NCBI GenBank assembly: GCA_036245525.1 | Contig: BTPG01000006.1 | Span: forward strand, 72,683,526 to 72,747,525 | DNA: 64,000 nucleotides | DNA from: Semisulcospira habei | Lineage: Eukaryota > Mollusca > Gastropoda > Semisulcospiridae | Direction of reading: 5' to 3' | Part shown: positions 31,389 to 41,963 of the stretch, piece by piece | How positions within the stretch are numbered: the first letter of the stretch is position 1 | How the letters are laid out: every line of letters starts with the position of its first letter | The notes under the pieces: generated by a model | The model's input: only the letters and a program-made list of their open reading frames with translations | Told to the model about the DNA's origin: nothing | Database searches by the model: none | Program-made: the position numbers and the translations under genes

Positions 31389-31688
31389 ACAATAAATTAT
31401 TTAGCAGTTCTTTCTCTGTTCGCCCTATGACCCTTTTAGTTTAACCACCAAGCGCTACCAACAACCAAAGGGTTGCTGCTTTATCCTTGTATTCCTAAGC
31501 ATTTTGGTTTTATTTTGGCGTTTTGCGGTTTTCGTCCTTCTAGCACAGCACTCGAAGCAGCAGCGAAACAACAAATCATACTGACCTAGGGGGAGGCAAC
31601 TTAACAGCACTCTAGAAAAAAACATAATGTGTATGTGTTCCCGAATCCTGACAATGGTTTGTCGCCAATTTGTCAGTAAATGCCTCAC

Positions 31689-31792
31689 CTGTATCTGTTC
31701 CTTGAGGTGTTGCGCCTTTTCCTGTAGTGATGACTTCTCATTCTGTAGTTCAACACTCTTGCGCAGTAGTTTTCGCTTTTCCTCCTCTTTGC
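31689..31792 (-). CDS. PHF21A: PHF21A-like exon: coiled coil
   Basis: 104 nt; acceptor TTCTTTACAG, donor GTGAGG. It encodes (S)KEEEKRKLLRKSVELQNEK ... LQEKAQHLKEQIQ, colinear with [20 protein letters not shown] in vertebrate PHF21A. The heptad pattern supports a coiled coil. Confidence 0.9.
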
Positions 31793-32293
31793 CTGTAAAG
31801 AAAAGACAACAGAATGCTGCAAATATGTCCCAATTTACCTTTAACCCTTTGTGATATGGTAGCGATTTTTTTTCCTAAAAGAATTGTGACAAAAACCGCT
31901 ACCGACACACAAAGGATTATTTATTAGGGCTCTATGCTTTTCATAATGTAAAGCTAGTTCCCTGTCAAGAGTTGCTTATAAATACTGATTACTATCACAC
32001 AACAAAAAAATTCCTGAGAAAGAAACAATTTTAGAAAGAGGAAGTACACTACAACACAAATTGTGCTGCACTTGTCCTTTCTAAGTCAACTAAGTGTGTT
32101 TATTTTTATCTTGGGAATTTCTTTGCATTTTACACATGCAGCATCTTTCTCATCTGTCAAAGAACAAAAGCAGAACCAAGAAGCTGGTAACCAATTTAAT
32201 TCCTTCAAATAGTCATGTCTCTCCAACAAGAGTGACTGGAAACTTGTATCAACAAAGCCAAAAGCCTGAGAAGCAACAAGGACAACTACTTAC

Positions 32294-32369
32294 TGGTTTT
32301 GCTGGTGATATAGGAATGAACCATCGACAGAGCTCCATTGTTCAAGCTTGTCACGCATTTACCTTTTAC
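32294..32369 (-). CDS. PHF21A: PHF21A-like exon: MVHSYITSK segment
   Basis: 76 nt, ends in phase 1; acceptor TGCTTTCCAG, donor GTAAGT. It encodes VKGKCVTSLNNGALSMVHSY and ITSKT, matching LAIVHSYIAYKA just after the PHD finger in vertebrates. It is too short and split to be seen as a long open frame. Confidence 0.85.
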
Positions 32370-32494
32370 CTGGAAAGCAGAAAAAAAATTGCACTTGCAA
32401 CTGGAAATTTACCATCTCTAGGCAATATTCATGGGCATCTGTGAAAAACTGCAATGATTGGATATGGGCTATGCCCCATGATCACTGACTAGCA

Positions 32495-32545
32495 AGAGGC
32501 ACAAATTCTCATTAGCCCCATGAGAATTTATGCCTGTTGCAAATA
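32495..32545. repeat. Hairpin of family C (short)
   Basis: CAAGAGGCACAAATTCTCAT faces ATGAGAATTTATGCCTGTTG in an intron of the PHF21A homologue. Confidence 0.6.
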
Positions 32546-32864
32546 TGGAACAGGCTGGCAGATGGACTATTCGGTCTAAACAAAAAAGGTGGAATTCAAC
32601 TTTCTGGGACTTTGAAGGAGAAAAATCAGCCTCCAGGATTGAATAATGTCACCCATTAATTTATCTACAATCACCAGAAAATAATGTAAAGAAAGGGGAG
32701 GGGGGGGGGGGGGGGGGACACAATACTTTCCCCAGGGAAGGCAGCACATATTTTACCCCTCATGGAAAACCAAATTACAAACAAATAAAAAGAACAAGAA
32801 AGGCAAAGCCATTATGGCTCACATGTATGACCGATTTACATATGTGTGACCTTTGTGACAAGGG

Positions 32865-33700
32865 TAGGTTTCTGCAGCAGCAAAATCCATGTTTTCTGAA
32901 AATCTGTCAAACCTCCGTGACCCTTGACCTTTGTGATGAGTCGACTAAATTAGTATCCATAGGAAGGTCTTATAATCAGCTATCTTTGTACCAAATTTGG
33001 TTGAAAAATTTGCAAAAATACCTACTTAAGAATACCTACAATTTTATCCAAAATCGGCATTTTACACACAGTTGCCAGCCTCTTGTGATCCTTGATCTTA
33101 CCAAGAGGTCATCCAAATTAGTATGCATAGACAGGTCTTACCATCAGGTATCTCTGTAACAAATTTGGGTTTAAGCTGTGAATAGTATTTGAGAAAAAAC
33201 ATCTTTTGTCAAAATATGGCTATTTTAGACCTATTTCCTGAGCTCTCGTGACCCTTGACCTTTCCGAGGGAACAATCAAATTAGTGTGCATAGAAAGGTC
33301 ATCCCATCAGGTATCTCTGTAGAAAGTTTGGGCTTGAAGTTGTGAATAGTATTTGAGAAAAAACATATTTTGTCAAAATATGACTATTTTTCACCTATTT
33401 CCTGAGCTCTTGTTACCCTTGACCTTTCCGAGGGATCAACCAAATTAGTACGTATAGAAAGGTCATACCATCAGGTATCTTTGTACCAAGTTTGGGTTTG
33501 AAGTTGTGAATAGTATTTGAGAAAAAATTAATTATGTCAAAATATAGCTATTTTTGACTTACTTCCTGATCCCCCGTGACCCTGACCTTTGTGAGAGGTC
33601 ACTCAAATTGGCATGTTTAGAAAGGTCTTGCCACTAAGTATCCTTGGGCCAAGTTTGAAGACATTGTCTTGTATATAGTCTCCGAGAAAATGCCAACGTT
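32865..33700. repeat. Five diverged tandem units of ~163 bp
   Basis: The phrase GACCCTTGACCTTT recurs with variations at about 32922, 33087, 33248, 33412 and 33577, each followed by a conserved ACCATCAGGTATCTTTGTAC-type stretch and GAGAAAAAAC. The array lies in the intron directly next to the PHD exon. Similar GACCTTTGTGACC repeats are common in invertebrate genomes. It is not coding. Confidence 0.75.
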
Positions 33701-33792
33701 AAAGTTTACCACAGATGACGGCGGACGGGCGACCACTGGCCCAAAACATAAGCTTATTTTTGCTTCGCATGTGAGCCAAAAAGTATACTCAC

Positions 33793-33942
33793 AATGCACG
33801 AGGGGCAGCTCCAGGGTGCAGGTGGCACTGTGGCCAGGGGAGGTGACAAGCAGTCCAGGTGGTACACCAAGGGACACGTGGAACACATCAACAGTTCTCC
33901 TGCTTTACTGCACTCCGCACACACGTTCTCATGGCTGTCATC
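33793..33942 (-). CDS. PHF21A: PHF21A-like exon: PHD finger
   Basis: 150 nt, phase 0 at both ends; acceptor CTCACACAG, donor GTGAGT. One complete Cys4-His-Cys3 finger: VCAECSKAGELLMCSTC, YHLDCLSPPL, PWSCPSC. This module in BHC80 binds H3 unmethylated at K4. From memory, human D489 (in HEDFC) contacts the peptide; here the position is Asn (HENVC), while the Met preceding the third Cys (M502 in human) is kept. Confidence 0.95.
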
Positions 33943-34109
33943 CTGTGTGAGTGCAAGCAAGTTTCTCACTCTGATGATACATTATGATAAAGACTTTTAA
34001 AATATGGGAAAATTTGGGCCTCAGTTAGCTCATGCATGTACATCAAAGTGCATATCTGTGTGCAGGCCAACTAATCACAAACGTTGACCAAGGATCTTTT
34101 GCTCACTGA

Positions 34110-34318
34110 TTAACCTGTTCAGTGCTGACAAAATCTGAACACCATCCAACTGCAAGAGGTATAGATCATAAGCCCCCGCAGTTGTGGGGGCACATGATCT
34201 ATATCTCTAGCTGACACCAATTTGAGTCATGTTCCTGGGACATCTATTTTTTTTTTCTTCTCTTCAATCAATGAAGATTTCAGAAACAGGCTGCATCAGC
34301 TGGCACTGAACGGATTAA
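34110..34318. mobile_element. Palindromic MITE, family C, TTAA on both sides
   Basis: TTAACCTGTTCAGTGC (34110) and GCACTGAACGGATTAA (ending 34318) are inverted terminal repeats flanked by TTAA. The central hairpin at 34155-34213 contains AGAGGTATAGATCATAAGCC. Confidence 0.75.
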
Positions 34319-34399
34319 ATCTTTACTATGGCTTTCAGTGCCAAAAATTTAAATGATTGAAAACAATTCATAGACTAACTATGCCCCACATAATCCATG

Positions 34400-34475
34400 G
34401 CCAGCAAGAGACATAAATGTTCATGAGCCCCTACAAATGCAGCAGCTCATGTGAATTTATGGTTCTTGCACATGA
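34400..34475. repeat. Hairpin of family C
   Basis: CAAGAGACATAAATGTTCAT faces GTGAATTTATGGTTCTTGC. Confidence 0.6.
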
Positions 34476-35165
34476 AACAAGCCAGCTTCAGGTTTTTTTT
34501 AAAGTCCGTTCTATTTATAGAAGGGACTTTTTATGATGGGTCACGGTGGGGCCAATTTAATAGCATGTCCATGATGTCAAAAGAAGGCAGGCAGACTAAA
34601 CCTCTAACAATTGAAGCAACAAGATCAAAATTACGTCATGTCTAGTTACGCTAACCTCGCTGCTGAACGTACATTTGGCACAAAGTGCCATATGTGCGTA
34701 TGTATGTGTATGCATATGTATGTAAACAAGAGAATCTCCAATATTTCTGTACACACAAGCTTGAAACTTGGCGAAATACTTTCATAAAGTGGGTGACTAA
34801 GAGAGCCTCCGAGCATATTGTAATTGAATGTCTCATTGAAGACATAAACAACCGTTCATAGGAAGTCGGTTGACCCAGATTAGAGTCCATAATTTTTGTC
34901 ATATTTACTTAAACTTTTGCATATAGCTAGTTTGGAGAAAGACATTGGATGAGTTCGGTAGCCAGCTTTGTATCCTTTCAACTTCTTTAGTAAAAATGAA
35001 TTTCATTTCAGAAAATAATTAAAACAGTAAAAAACCTTTACTTCTAGAGAAAGTCAGACAGTGCCGGTGACATAAAAGAAGCAACTCCATCAACACGGAG
35101 ACACTGATACTCTAAATATGACGTAATTTTCTCTCTCTCTCTCTCTCGCTCGCTCTTTCTCACAC

Positions 35166-35880
35166 ATACGCGCGCATTTCCAAGAGGCATAGATCCTCAT
35201 GTGCCTGGAGGGCGCATGAACATCTATGGATCTTGAGGATGTTTGCAGCGCGCGCATGCATACATGCATACGCAAACACACACATCGACGCGCTTTCAGA
35301 AGAGCATGCAGGTGTCCTTGGCATGTAGCTAGGTAAAGTCAACCTGATTTTACACAAATTATAGCAAGACTGAAATTGTACTGTGAAATTCTAGTTTTGT
35401 CACCATTTTCGCAAGTCTTGAAGCGAAAGCAAAACTCATATCACATTAAATATAAAATTATGTAAAAACAAAAAATACGTCACGACAAATGACATTTTCA
35501 CAAACTAATGACACGTATGCGTGCATCTCCAAGAGGCATAGATCCTCAAGTGCCCAGAGGGCGCACGAACATCTATGCCTCTTGAGGATGTTTGCAGCGC
35601 GCGCATGCAAACACGCACACACACATCAACACGCTTTCAAAAGAGCATGCAGGTGTACATAGTATAGCATGTAGCTAGGTAAAGTCAACCTGATTTCACA
35701 CAAATTATAGCAAGACTGAAATTGTACCGTGAAATTCTAGTTTTGTCACCATTTTCCCAAGTCTTAAAGTGAAAGCAAATGTCATATCACGTTAAATATA
35801 AAATTACATAAAAACCAAAAAAATATGTCGTGACAAATGACGTTTGACAAACCAATGATGCGTGTGCACTGCGCGCGCCC
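35166..35880. repeat. Two ~355 bp tandem copies, each with a family C hairpin
   Basis: The unit starting CAAGAGGCATAGATCCTCA at 35181 recurs at 35531, and the following sequence (GTAGCTAGGTAAAGTCAACC, TATAGCAAGACTGAAATTGT) is duplicated at the same spacing. The copies differ by scattered substitutions. The duplication therefore carried the hairpin with it. Confidence 0.85.
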
Positions 35881-36119
35881 CTTCTAGAGTTTACTATGAT
35901 GCATTGGCACATCTGCGAGGCTTTTTCAGAAGGAGATATTTCAACATCAGAATCAAGTCAAAGACAAAAGGTAGAGACCCTTGACAGCGAAGACAGCTGT
36001 CATATAGAAGGGACTTTGTGGGTTATGGTTCATCCCATCTTGTTGTATTTTGAAAAGGCTGAAGTAGTCTCCAATACTTTCTTATTTATACACTGGTTGA
36101 CACATATCACCATAAGCAA

Positions 36120-36270
36120 CACATTTAGTGTATGACAGACCAATCAAATCAATGCAAACATAGCATCAACGTTTAAAGATCTGACAAATTTGCTATTCCT
36201 CCAATTCGTACACATGATCCGACACCAACAGAACATATGCCTTTACCAGAGGTAATGCAGAGACACTTAT
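36120..36270. repeat. Dispersed repeat shared with 52943 and 57240
   Basis: GACACCAACAGAACATATGC and CTTTACCAGAGG match copies at 53110-53150 and 57425-57465 and are preceded by a similar ACCAATCAA stretch. Confidence 0.65.
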
Positions 36271-36682
36271 TCACTACAAAAACATGGATGAAAGTTGGCA
36301 GTTCAGAAAGGCTGCGGACCCAAGGGTCATGCAGGCGAGACTGCATGATTTTATTATTTATTTATTTTTTTGCATTTTCAAACATTTTGTGACTTCTCCT
36401 GATATCTAGACATGAAATTTTGACAAATGAAAATACATTTATGGAAATTTATGAAGGTGTGACCTTACGGATTTTCATGTTTCTAGCAACCAACTGTCAA
36501 CCACGCAAAACCGCACCTTACAAAATGCAACATAATGCTAAGTTAAAGGAATAAATATGCAACAATTTACAAGTCAATCATGATACATGTTGTTCAAGTA
36601 TCTTGACTGATATATATTAGTCATATAATAAGCATCCATCATGCCATGACACTTTTACCTTACACAATAATAATGCCCTTAC

Positions 36683-36780
36683 CTCTAGTGCTCCATTTCT
36701 GTCAAATCTGAAGTCACCTGGACTGCCTGGGGACCCTGGTTGACTGCCATTGGGAGATGGACTAGATTTGGGTGGCCGAC
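36683..36780 (-). CDS. PHF21A: PHF21A-like exon: AT-hook end and Ser/Pro linker
   Basis: 98 nt; acceptor TCTCACCAG, donor GTAAGG. It encodes (G)RPPKSSPSPNGSQPGSPGS ... DRNGALE. GRPPK completes the minor-groove-binding AT-hook. The Ser/Pro stretch corresponds to the SPQSSHPDSPEN-type linker before the PHD finger. Confidence 0.85.
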
Positions 36781-36835
36781 CTGGTGAGAGATCATTAAGA
36801 CACCATGAACCCATTCCGATCTAAACACTACAATA

Positions 36836-36960
36836 AGACATGGATCTGTCCGTGATACTTCAAGGGTGATGAGAGAATAGCTTGGCGCCACTCTTGGAGT
36901 ATCACAAAAATATTTTGGCATCACCCTTAATTTATATTTGTGATCGCTCTGATCTCCGGG
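36836..36960. mobile_element. Rearranged family B palindrome
   Basis: GTGATACTTCAAGGGTGATG and GAATAGCTTGGCGCCACTCT match one arm; the second arm (TTTTGGCATCACCCTTAATT) is shifted, so the hairpin is partly collapsed. Confidence 0.5.
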
Positions 36961-37437
36961 ACATTCGTGTAGTTTTCAAGCGTCAAAGGAAATTCCCCAA
37001 GTGTGAAAATATCCTACAGGTCTCAGTGTGTTTAATATCTGCTGGAGATAATACAGGTCAACCTCCTTATACCACACAATACATGGAAGCCATAAGTCAG
37101 ACTGTGGTATTAGCATTTGTACTGATGTACATAGGCTTACAAGTAAAACAGAACGCTAAAATTTCTCTGGCCAGCTCCTACCTTTGCTGGCCTGCTGGTC
37201 AAATAATGCCAGGGTCTACTGAGCGTCTTGCTCACTGCTCATTAACTTGGAAGCCAAAGCAGTGTTGTAACCAATGTCGCGACATTCTGTTGCGCGTAAT
37301 ATGAATCAATGAGTCTATCTGGAATCTGTAAAGTACTTCAGCATCTCATTTGAATAGAAAGTGTTGAACTATTGAGTTGGTCTATCTGGGGAGTAATTTC
37401 AAAAATGATATGTTTAGAACAACATTTTTCAACTCAC

Positions 37438-37501
37438 CACGTGGTCTTTTGATAGTTGACTGCACTCCATCTAACCAGCTACTGGTTGTATTTCGTCTTC
37501 T
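37438..37501 (-). CDS. PHF21A: PHF21A-like exon: first half of AT-hook
   Basis: 64 nt, ends in phase 1; acceptor TGTTTACAG, donor GTGAGT. It encodes RRRNTTSSWLDGVQSTIKRPR; the final G completes a Gly codon with the next exon to make the AT-hook RPRGRPPK. Confidence 0.85.
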
Positions 37502-37689
37502 CTGTAAACACAAATTTACCACGTCATTTTTTCTTATCTTAAAAAAACCACAAAATCATCATAAAAATGAACATAAAAAAGTGTTATTCCATACAAGCAG
37601 CTACATTAAATTAAGCAACAAAATAATCAAACAAAATATACACATAAACAAACCAGAAACAACTGTGCTCAGAACCTTCATGCATGTTT

Positions 37690-37903
37690 TAGCTCAATTG
37701 GCCCCGACACACCACAGCAAGACATGGATCAAGCATGATAGTTCAAGGGTGGTGCCGGAACAGCTTGGCGCCCATAGGCACCAAGCTATTCTGGCACCAC
37801 CCTTAAACTATCATGCTCGATCTGTCTTTAGAATTGTAATACAGTCCTCCAGAGGGCAACTTCAAAATTTGGGGATTTTGGTCCTGGGGTACAATGTGTT
37901 AAG
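37690..37903. mobile_element. Palindromic MITE, family B
   Basis: Hairpin 37730-37820 with arms ATGATAGTTCAAGGGTGGTG and complement around GGCGCC. The right end is GGGTACAATGTGTTAA. It lies in the intron 5' of the AT-hook exon. Confidence 0.75.
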
Positions 37904-38026
37904 GTCATGTCAAAGGGAGCTAATTTGCTCACAGGTATGGTGTTGGCCACAAAATCATAGATTTGCAAAGTGAAACACTTTTGCATTTTCAAAATTAACA
38001 CTGAAGAAAACTAAAGACAATGTATG

Positions 38027-38170
38027 AACCCCTTCTGCCCTGAAACTGCAAAACAGGGGAGTCTGAGACATCGATCGAGAGAGTTCAATGATGGTTCCAG
38101 CATAGCTTGGCACCTACAGGCGCCAATCTATGCTGGCACCAACCTTGAACTATCATCGATCAGTTGACTG
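38027..38170. mobile_element. Palindromic MITE, family B-like, partial
   Basis: The hairpin (38080-38163) of GTTCAATGATGGTTCCAGCA and its complement lies just downstream of an exon that ends at 38224. Confidence 0.65.
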
Positions 38171-38223
38171 TTATCGCACTTCCAAGCTCGCAAGGTTACA
38201 CAATGTTGGCATATATCACTAAC

Positions 38224-38300
38224 CTCGAGTTCAAAACTGTAGCTGAACTGTGGGTTGGCTGTTGACCGCCTCTTTCTCTCAACGCGCCGACTCTGTAATT
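38224..38300 (-). CDS. PHF21A: PHF21A-like exon: basic ERKRRSTANP block
   Basis: 77 nt; acceptor CTGTTTGTAG, donor GTTAGT. It encodes (E)LQSRRVERKRRSTANPQF, nearly identical to IQSKRQERKRRTTANP in vertebrate PHF21A, a strongly conserved and probably nuclear-localising segment. Confidence 0.9.
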
Positions 38301-38708
38301 CTACAAACAGAACAAAAACCATAAAAATATACACAATTATAACACATAGGTTTAGTCAGCAGGCAGTTTTGGCAATATGAAAAGATATATTGTGTTCAAT
38401 TTTACAAACATTTTCCAAAACTAGAGCAACAAAAATTAAAACATCTGCAGCGTATAGGATGCTCATCGGTCATCGATGCATACAAATTTGAAATGACGCA
38501 TTGCTCTGTCAGTGAGGCGGTCATATGACTTATTCATTTTTTCATATGACTTATTCATTTTTTTAGACAGTCACCGTTACCCGTGCCGAGTTAGTTGGCC
38601 TGTATGAGGGAGAGAGAGAGAGACTGCTATGCCAGCTATCATGATGCTCTAGTGCACTGTAGGCCTACACAGTCAGTCCTCAATGAACAGAGTGCATACT
38701 AAAAATTA

Positions 38709-38785
38709 GGGAGGCGGGAGTTAGTTATTTGGGTTTAACGCCGAGCAGGCGACTAAGGCCATCTCACGGCGGTGGGAGGCGGGAG
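38709..38785 (-). mobile_element. Micro-retroposon copy 2 (53 bp) with 12 bp target duplication
   Basis: GGGAGGCGGGAG at 38709-38720 recurs at 38774-38785. Between them, on the minus strand, is CCGCCGTGAGATGGCC ... GGCGTTAAACCCAAATAAC. It lies in an intron of the PHF21A homologue, in the same orientation as the gene. Confidence 0.85.
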
Positions 38786-39709
38786 GCCAGCTGCTAACAG
38801 TGATGGGTGACACTTGCCCCCTCTCTGGAGCAAATGTAAGCAATACTGCAAGCATGAGCCCTGACTAGGTACACAGTCCAACGTGATGCAAACTGCTTTC
38901 CACCTATAAGAGGCATACATCTTCATCAATCCCCAGGCTGCAGTCACTCCAAGTCTCTTGTTGGTCTCATTGACGCTGATTTTGATCCGCGGAGTCAGTA
39001 TGAGGGTACGGCAGCCAGTTTTTTTTCCACAAAGTTCAGCAGTTTACATATTCATAATAGATGTGTATAGAAGCAAAGGCAATGGCTGTACTGTTGTCAG
39101 TGTTGCCGGTTCATAATTTTTGCAGAGATATGCGTATGATGTCCAAAATGTTGTAATGTAAGATGTTGTAATTGGTGTACCAGTGGTCTCTCGTGCTCAC
39201 ACATATAACCTTCGTTCTTATTTCATGGTTACACAATCGGTAACTCAATCTTGCTTGTTCACGTCTTGTAGTTGAAGTCCACATCATGTAATTACTTGTA
39301 TACTGACAACCACAATCTGTTTCTTGCTTTGTTTGTTGTTTTCTAGGAGAGGGCAGAGGGAGGGGGTGTCTATGACAAGTTGACAAAAATGTGTTGTGGT
39401 TGGTGTCCTCTAAAGCTTGAATCAGTTCTGCCAGAAAACTGGTTCTTGTTGCTGAAAACCATTGTGCTCTTCACTGTAGCACAGTAATTTAGTGCTTGCA
39501 CGTACATGTTTACTGAAAAAAGCATATTATATGTAATGGAAGTCATTGAACGCAAACCTGATTACATTAGACTGCAAAATAGCAGAAAAGAAATAAAAAT
39601 CCGAAATTGCCAAATATACTTGCGTTTGGTATTTTATACACCAAGTATAACATGTATAGTTGGCTGTGTGATGAATGTAACCAGTGCAATAGTGAGTTTT
39701 TAAAGTCTG

Positions 39710-39772
39710 CAAGAGGCATAGTTCAAAAGTCCTCACCACCTAAGGATCGTTATGAGAATCTATGCATATTGC
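39710..39772. repeat. Hairpin of family C
   Basis: GCAAGAGGCATAG faces GAGAATCTATGCATATTGC with mismatches. Confidence 0.55.
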
Positions 39773-39844
39773 TTGAGATTTTATCTGATAGTGTACTCAA
39801 ACTGAGGAAGTAGTTGCGGACTAAGTAACGATTATAATCCACAT

Positions 39845-39910
39845 CTGCAAGAGGCACAGATCCTCATGAGTCGCCTCTGCCCGCGGGTTCATGAAAATCT
39901 ATGCCTCTGA
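39845..39910. repeat. Hairpin of family C
   Basis: GCAAGAGGCACAGATCCTCA faces TCATGAAAATCTATGCCTCT. Confidence 0.65.
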
Positions 39911-40701
39911 CTGGTGCCATTCATGCTCATGTTTCTGAAACTGAGTCTAACTGAAAACAGCCTTGACTGTAACCAAATGGCAGGCAAGCACCGCAAAAAC
40001 GAAACAGTGAGAGTCTGCCGTTGACAAGTTTGACAACTGAGCAGACTACTAGACCACGCCCACAAACGGCACCTGTGATGAGGAAGAACTGAAGAACTGT
40101 ACATCGCAGTTGATAACTTGACAGTAGCCCCCAGTAGGCGCAGAGGGTGCGCCTGCTTTGCAAGCACCCAATCAATTTCAACCTTTTCTCAATTATGCGG
40201 TATACTTTTTATGGTGGCTCGCAAAGCTGCTGTGCCTACTGAACAGGCTATAGGGGTGACCAAGCGTGGGAGGATGAAATTAGATCGTTAAAAGAGGGTG
40301 TTCGTTATGCAAGTGTATTCTCTTCATTCGTTGTAGACTACTTTTGACTACGCCGACAACATCCATTTTTTGCTGCTGACATTTCAAAACCGAAAATGCT
40401 CAAAATGCTATTTTTTTTGTTGACTTATGGATTTTCAAAATGACCTATTGATTTTATGTCATATGGCTTATTGACTGCAAAACTCAACCTAATCACTGCA
40501 TCTGTGATAAAATGACAAAATATATTCAAACAACATCACACTGATCAAAAACAAACACAACTGTGATAAAGTAGCTCTATAAATGCTCTGAAATTAAAGC
40601 AGACAGAACAAGAGCTGCAATAAATTAACACTATAAAACTACAGCAATAACAATGATGAGCAAAATTGTGGCAAATGCAGGAAAACTGAACTGACATTTA
40701 C

Positions 40702-40753
40702 CTTTTAACGCCCCAGGTGTGACTAGGTCTAATGATGCCATGAATTCCATTTT
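40702..40753 (-). CDS. PHF21A: PHF21A-like exon: FMASLDLVT block
   Basis: 52 nt, ends in phase 1; acceptor TGTTTGCAG, donor GTAAAT. It encodes KMEFMASLDLVTPGALK, closely matching KLAFMVSLGLVT in vertebrate PHF21A, a conserved helix before the basic segment. Confidence 0.85.
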
Positions 40754-40844
40754 CTGCAAACATGCAAAAAAACTTAGCAAAGATTCACAATAGTGCACAA
40801 GTTAAGCTGTCTATTACCGTATCAGGTAGCAACACATATTTACT

Positions 40845-40945
40845 GCCAAGAAAATGCGAACACCACCCAGCTGCCAGAGGCAAAGAACTTCATAAGCCCC
40901 CGCAGATGTAGGGATTATGATGTTCCTCGTCTCTTGCTCACCTCT
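40845..40945. repeat. Hairpin of family C
   Basis: CAGAGGCAAAGAACTTCATA faces TATGATGTTCCTCGTCTCTTG around GCAGATGTAGGG. The close relative at 58680-58745 shares the AACACCACC lead-in. Confidence 0.6.
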
Positions 40946-41211
40946 CATTCATATTTGTGCTCCTTTTACTAATGTGGTTATTTGGTGTAGAAATTGCCAT
41001 GGTTTCAAAGGCACAGTTTGTGCTAACACAGCTGGGATGGGCCTAACTTTCAGATAAAGAGAAAACCTCCCATGTTTGCGTGTACAAACTATATTCCAAA
41101 ATAAAACGACACAAAATCCTGCCATAAAAGATTGCCGGTCATGTACATCAAGTCTTGGATGTCTTTTGTCTTTATTAAGAACTGAAGCATGAGCTACTGA
41201 GCTACCACCCT

Positions 41212-41296
41212 TAAGAGAGATCACCTGTCATTAAAGACCATCATTTAGGTGGCTTTAGCCACCTAAATGATGGTCTTTAATGACAGGTGACACTTT
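41212..41296. repeat. Palindrome of family D
   Basis: TCACCTGTCATTAAAGACCA is repeated in inverted form around GTGGCTTTAGCCAC, giving a near-perfect ~72 bp foldback. It is the best-preserved copy of this family here. Confidence 0.8.
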
Positions 41297-41410
41297 TTTG
41301 CCTTTAAAGATTTCTCTTGAGACAGCATCCGTCTTTAAAGACCACAGTTATCTTGCAAAAAAAGGTGTAGCTCAAACATGTTCTACTGTTAAAGCTTGAT
41401 TAAGACAAAC

Positions 41411-41572
41411 CCTTTTCTCTAATGAAGAAAGAATCTTGGCGTCGACTGTTCTGCGCACATCCTTGACCTCTCGTTCAGGTTCTAAATTCCTTTTCAGTGA
41501 TTTGGCATCCGACTCCGACAGGCTACGATGGATGAAACCATTGTTGTTGGCAGGGCCCGTTTTTGAGTGACT
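41411..41572 (-). CDS. PHF21A: PHF21A-like exon: charged linker before conserved block
   Basis: 162 nt, phase 0 at both ends; acceptor ATCTACAG, donor GTTTGT (weak but usable). It encodes SHSKTGPANNNGFIHR ... LKRNLEPEREVKDVR ... ILSSLEKR, a charged region leading into the FMASLDLVT segment in the next exon. The preceding intron is ~14.8 kb and contains DIRS-like element B. Confidence 0.75.
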
Positions 41573-41963
41573 CTGTAGATGTACAAGGGGACAATTTCAA
41601 TGTTGCAGTTTGCTAACTTCCTAGGCCAATGTTGGTGTTACTGTTAGTTGGCCCGACAGCAATAAAAAAAAATAGAACGACACATGTACAGGTTTATAAA
41701 GAAAAATTTCACAAAAAAAAATACACAATATAATAGCACACAGACAAAAAGCCAACAAAACAAACAATACACCGTCGTAACGAAAACTATGAAAACCAAC
41801 ATAAACAGTGCAAAATACATGTACAGCATTATAAACAAGATAAACTTGTATATGTTAAAGACCCTATACTTCTGCGGGGATCTGCTGGAAACAGTCGTCA
41901 ATTGTGGTATTCATTACAGCCTAAGTCCATTTGAACACCACAAGTACTCATTTCCCTCCAGAC

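Noticed and set aside
32865..33700. CRISPR array
   Set aside because: The repeats are ~163 bp long, diverged and contiguous without spacers, and the genome is eukaryotic.
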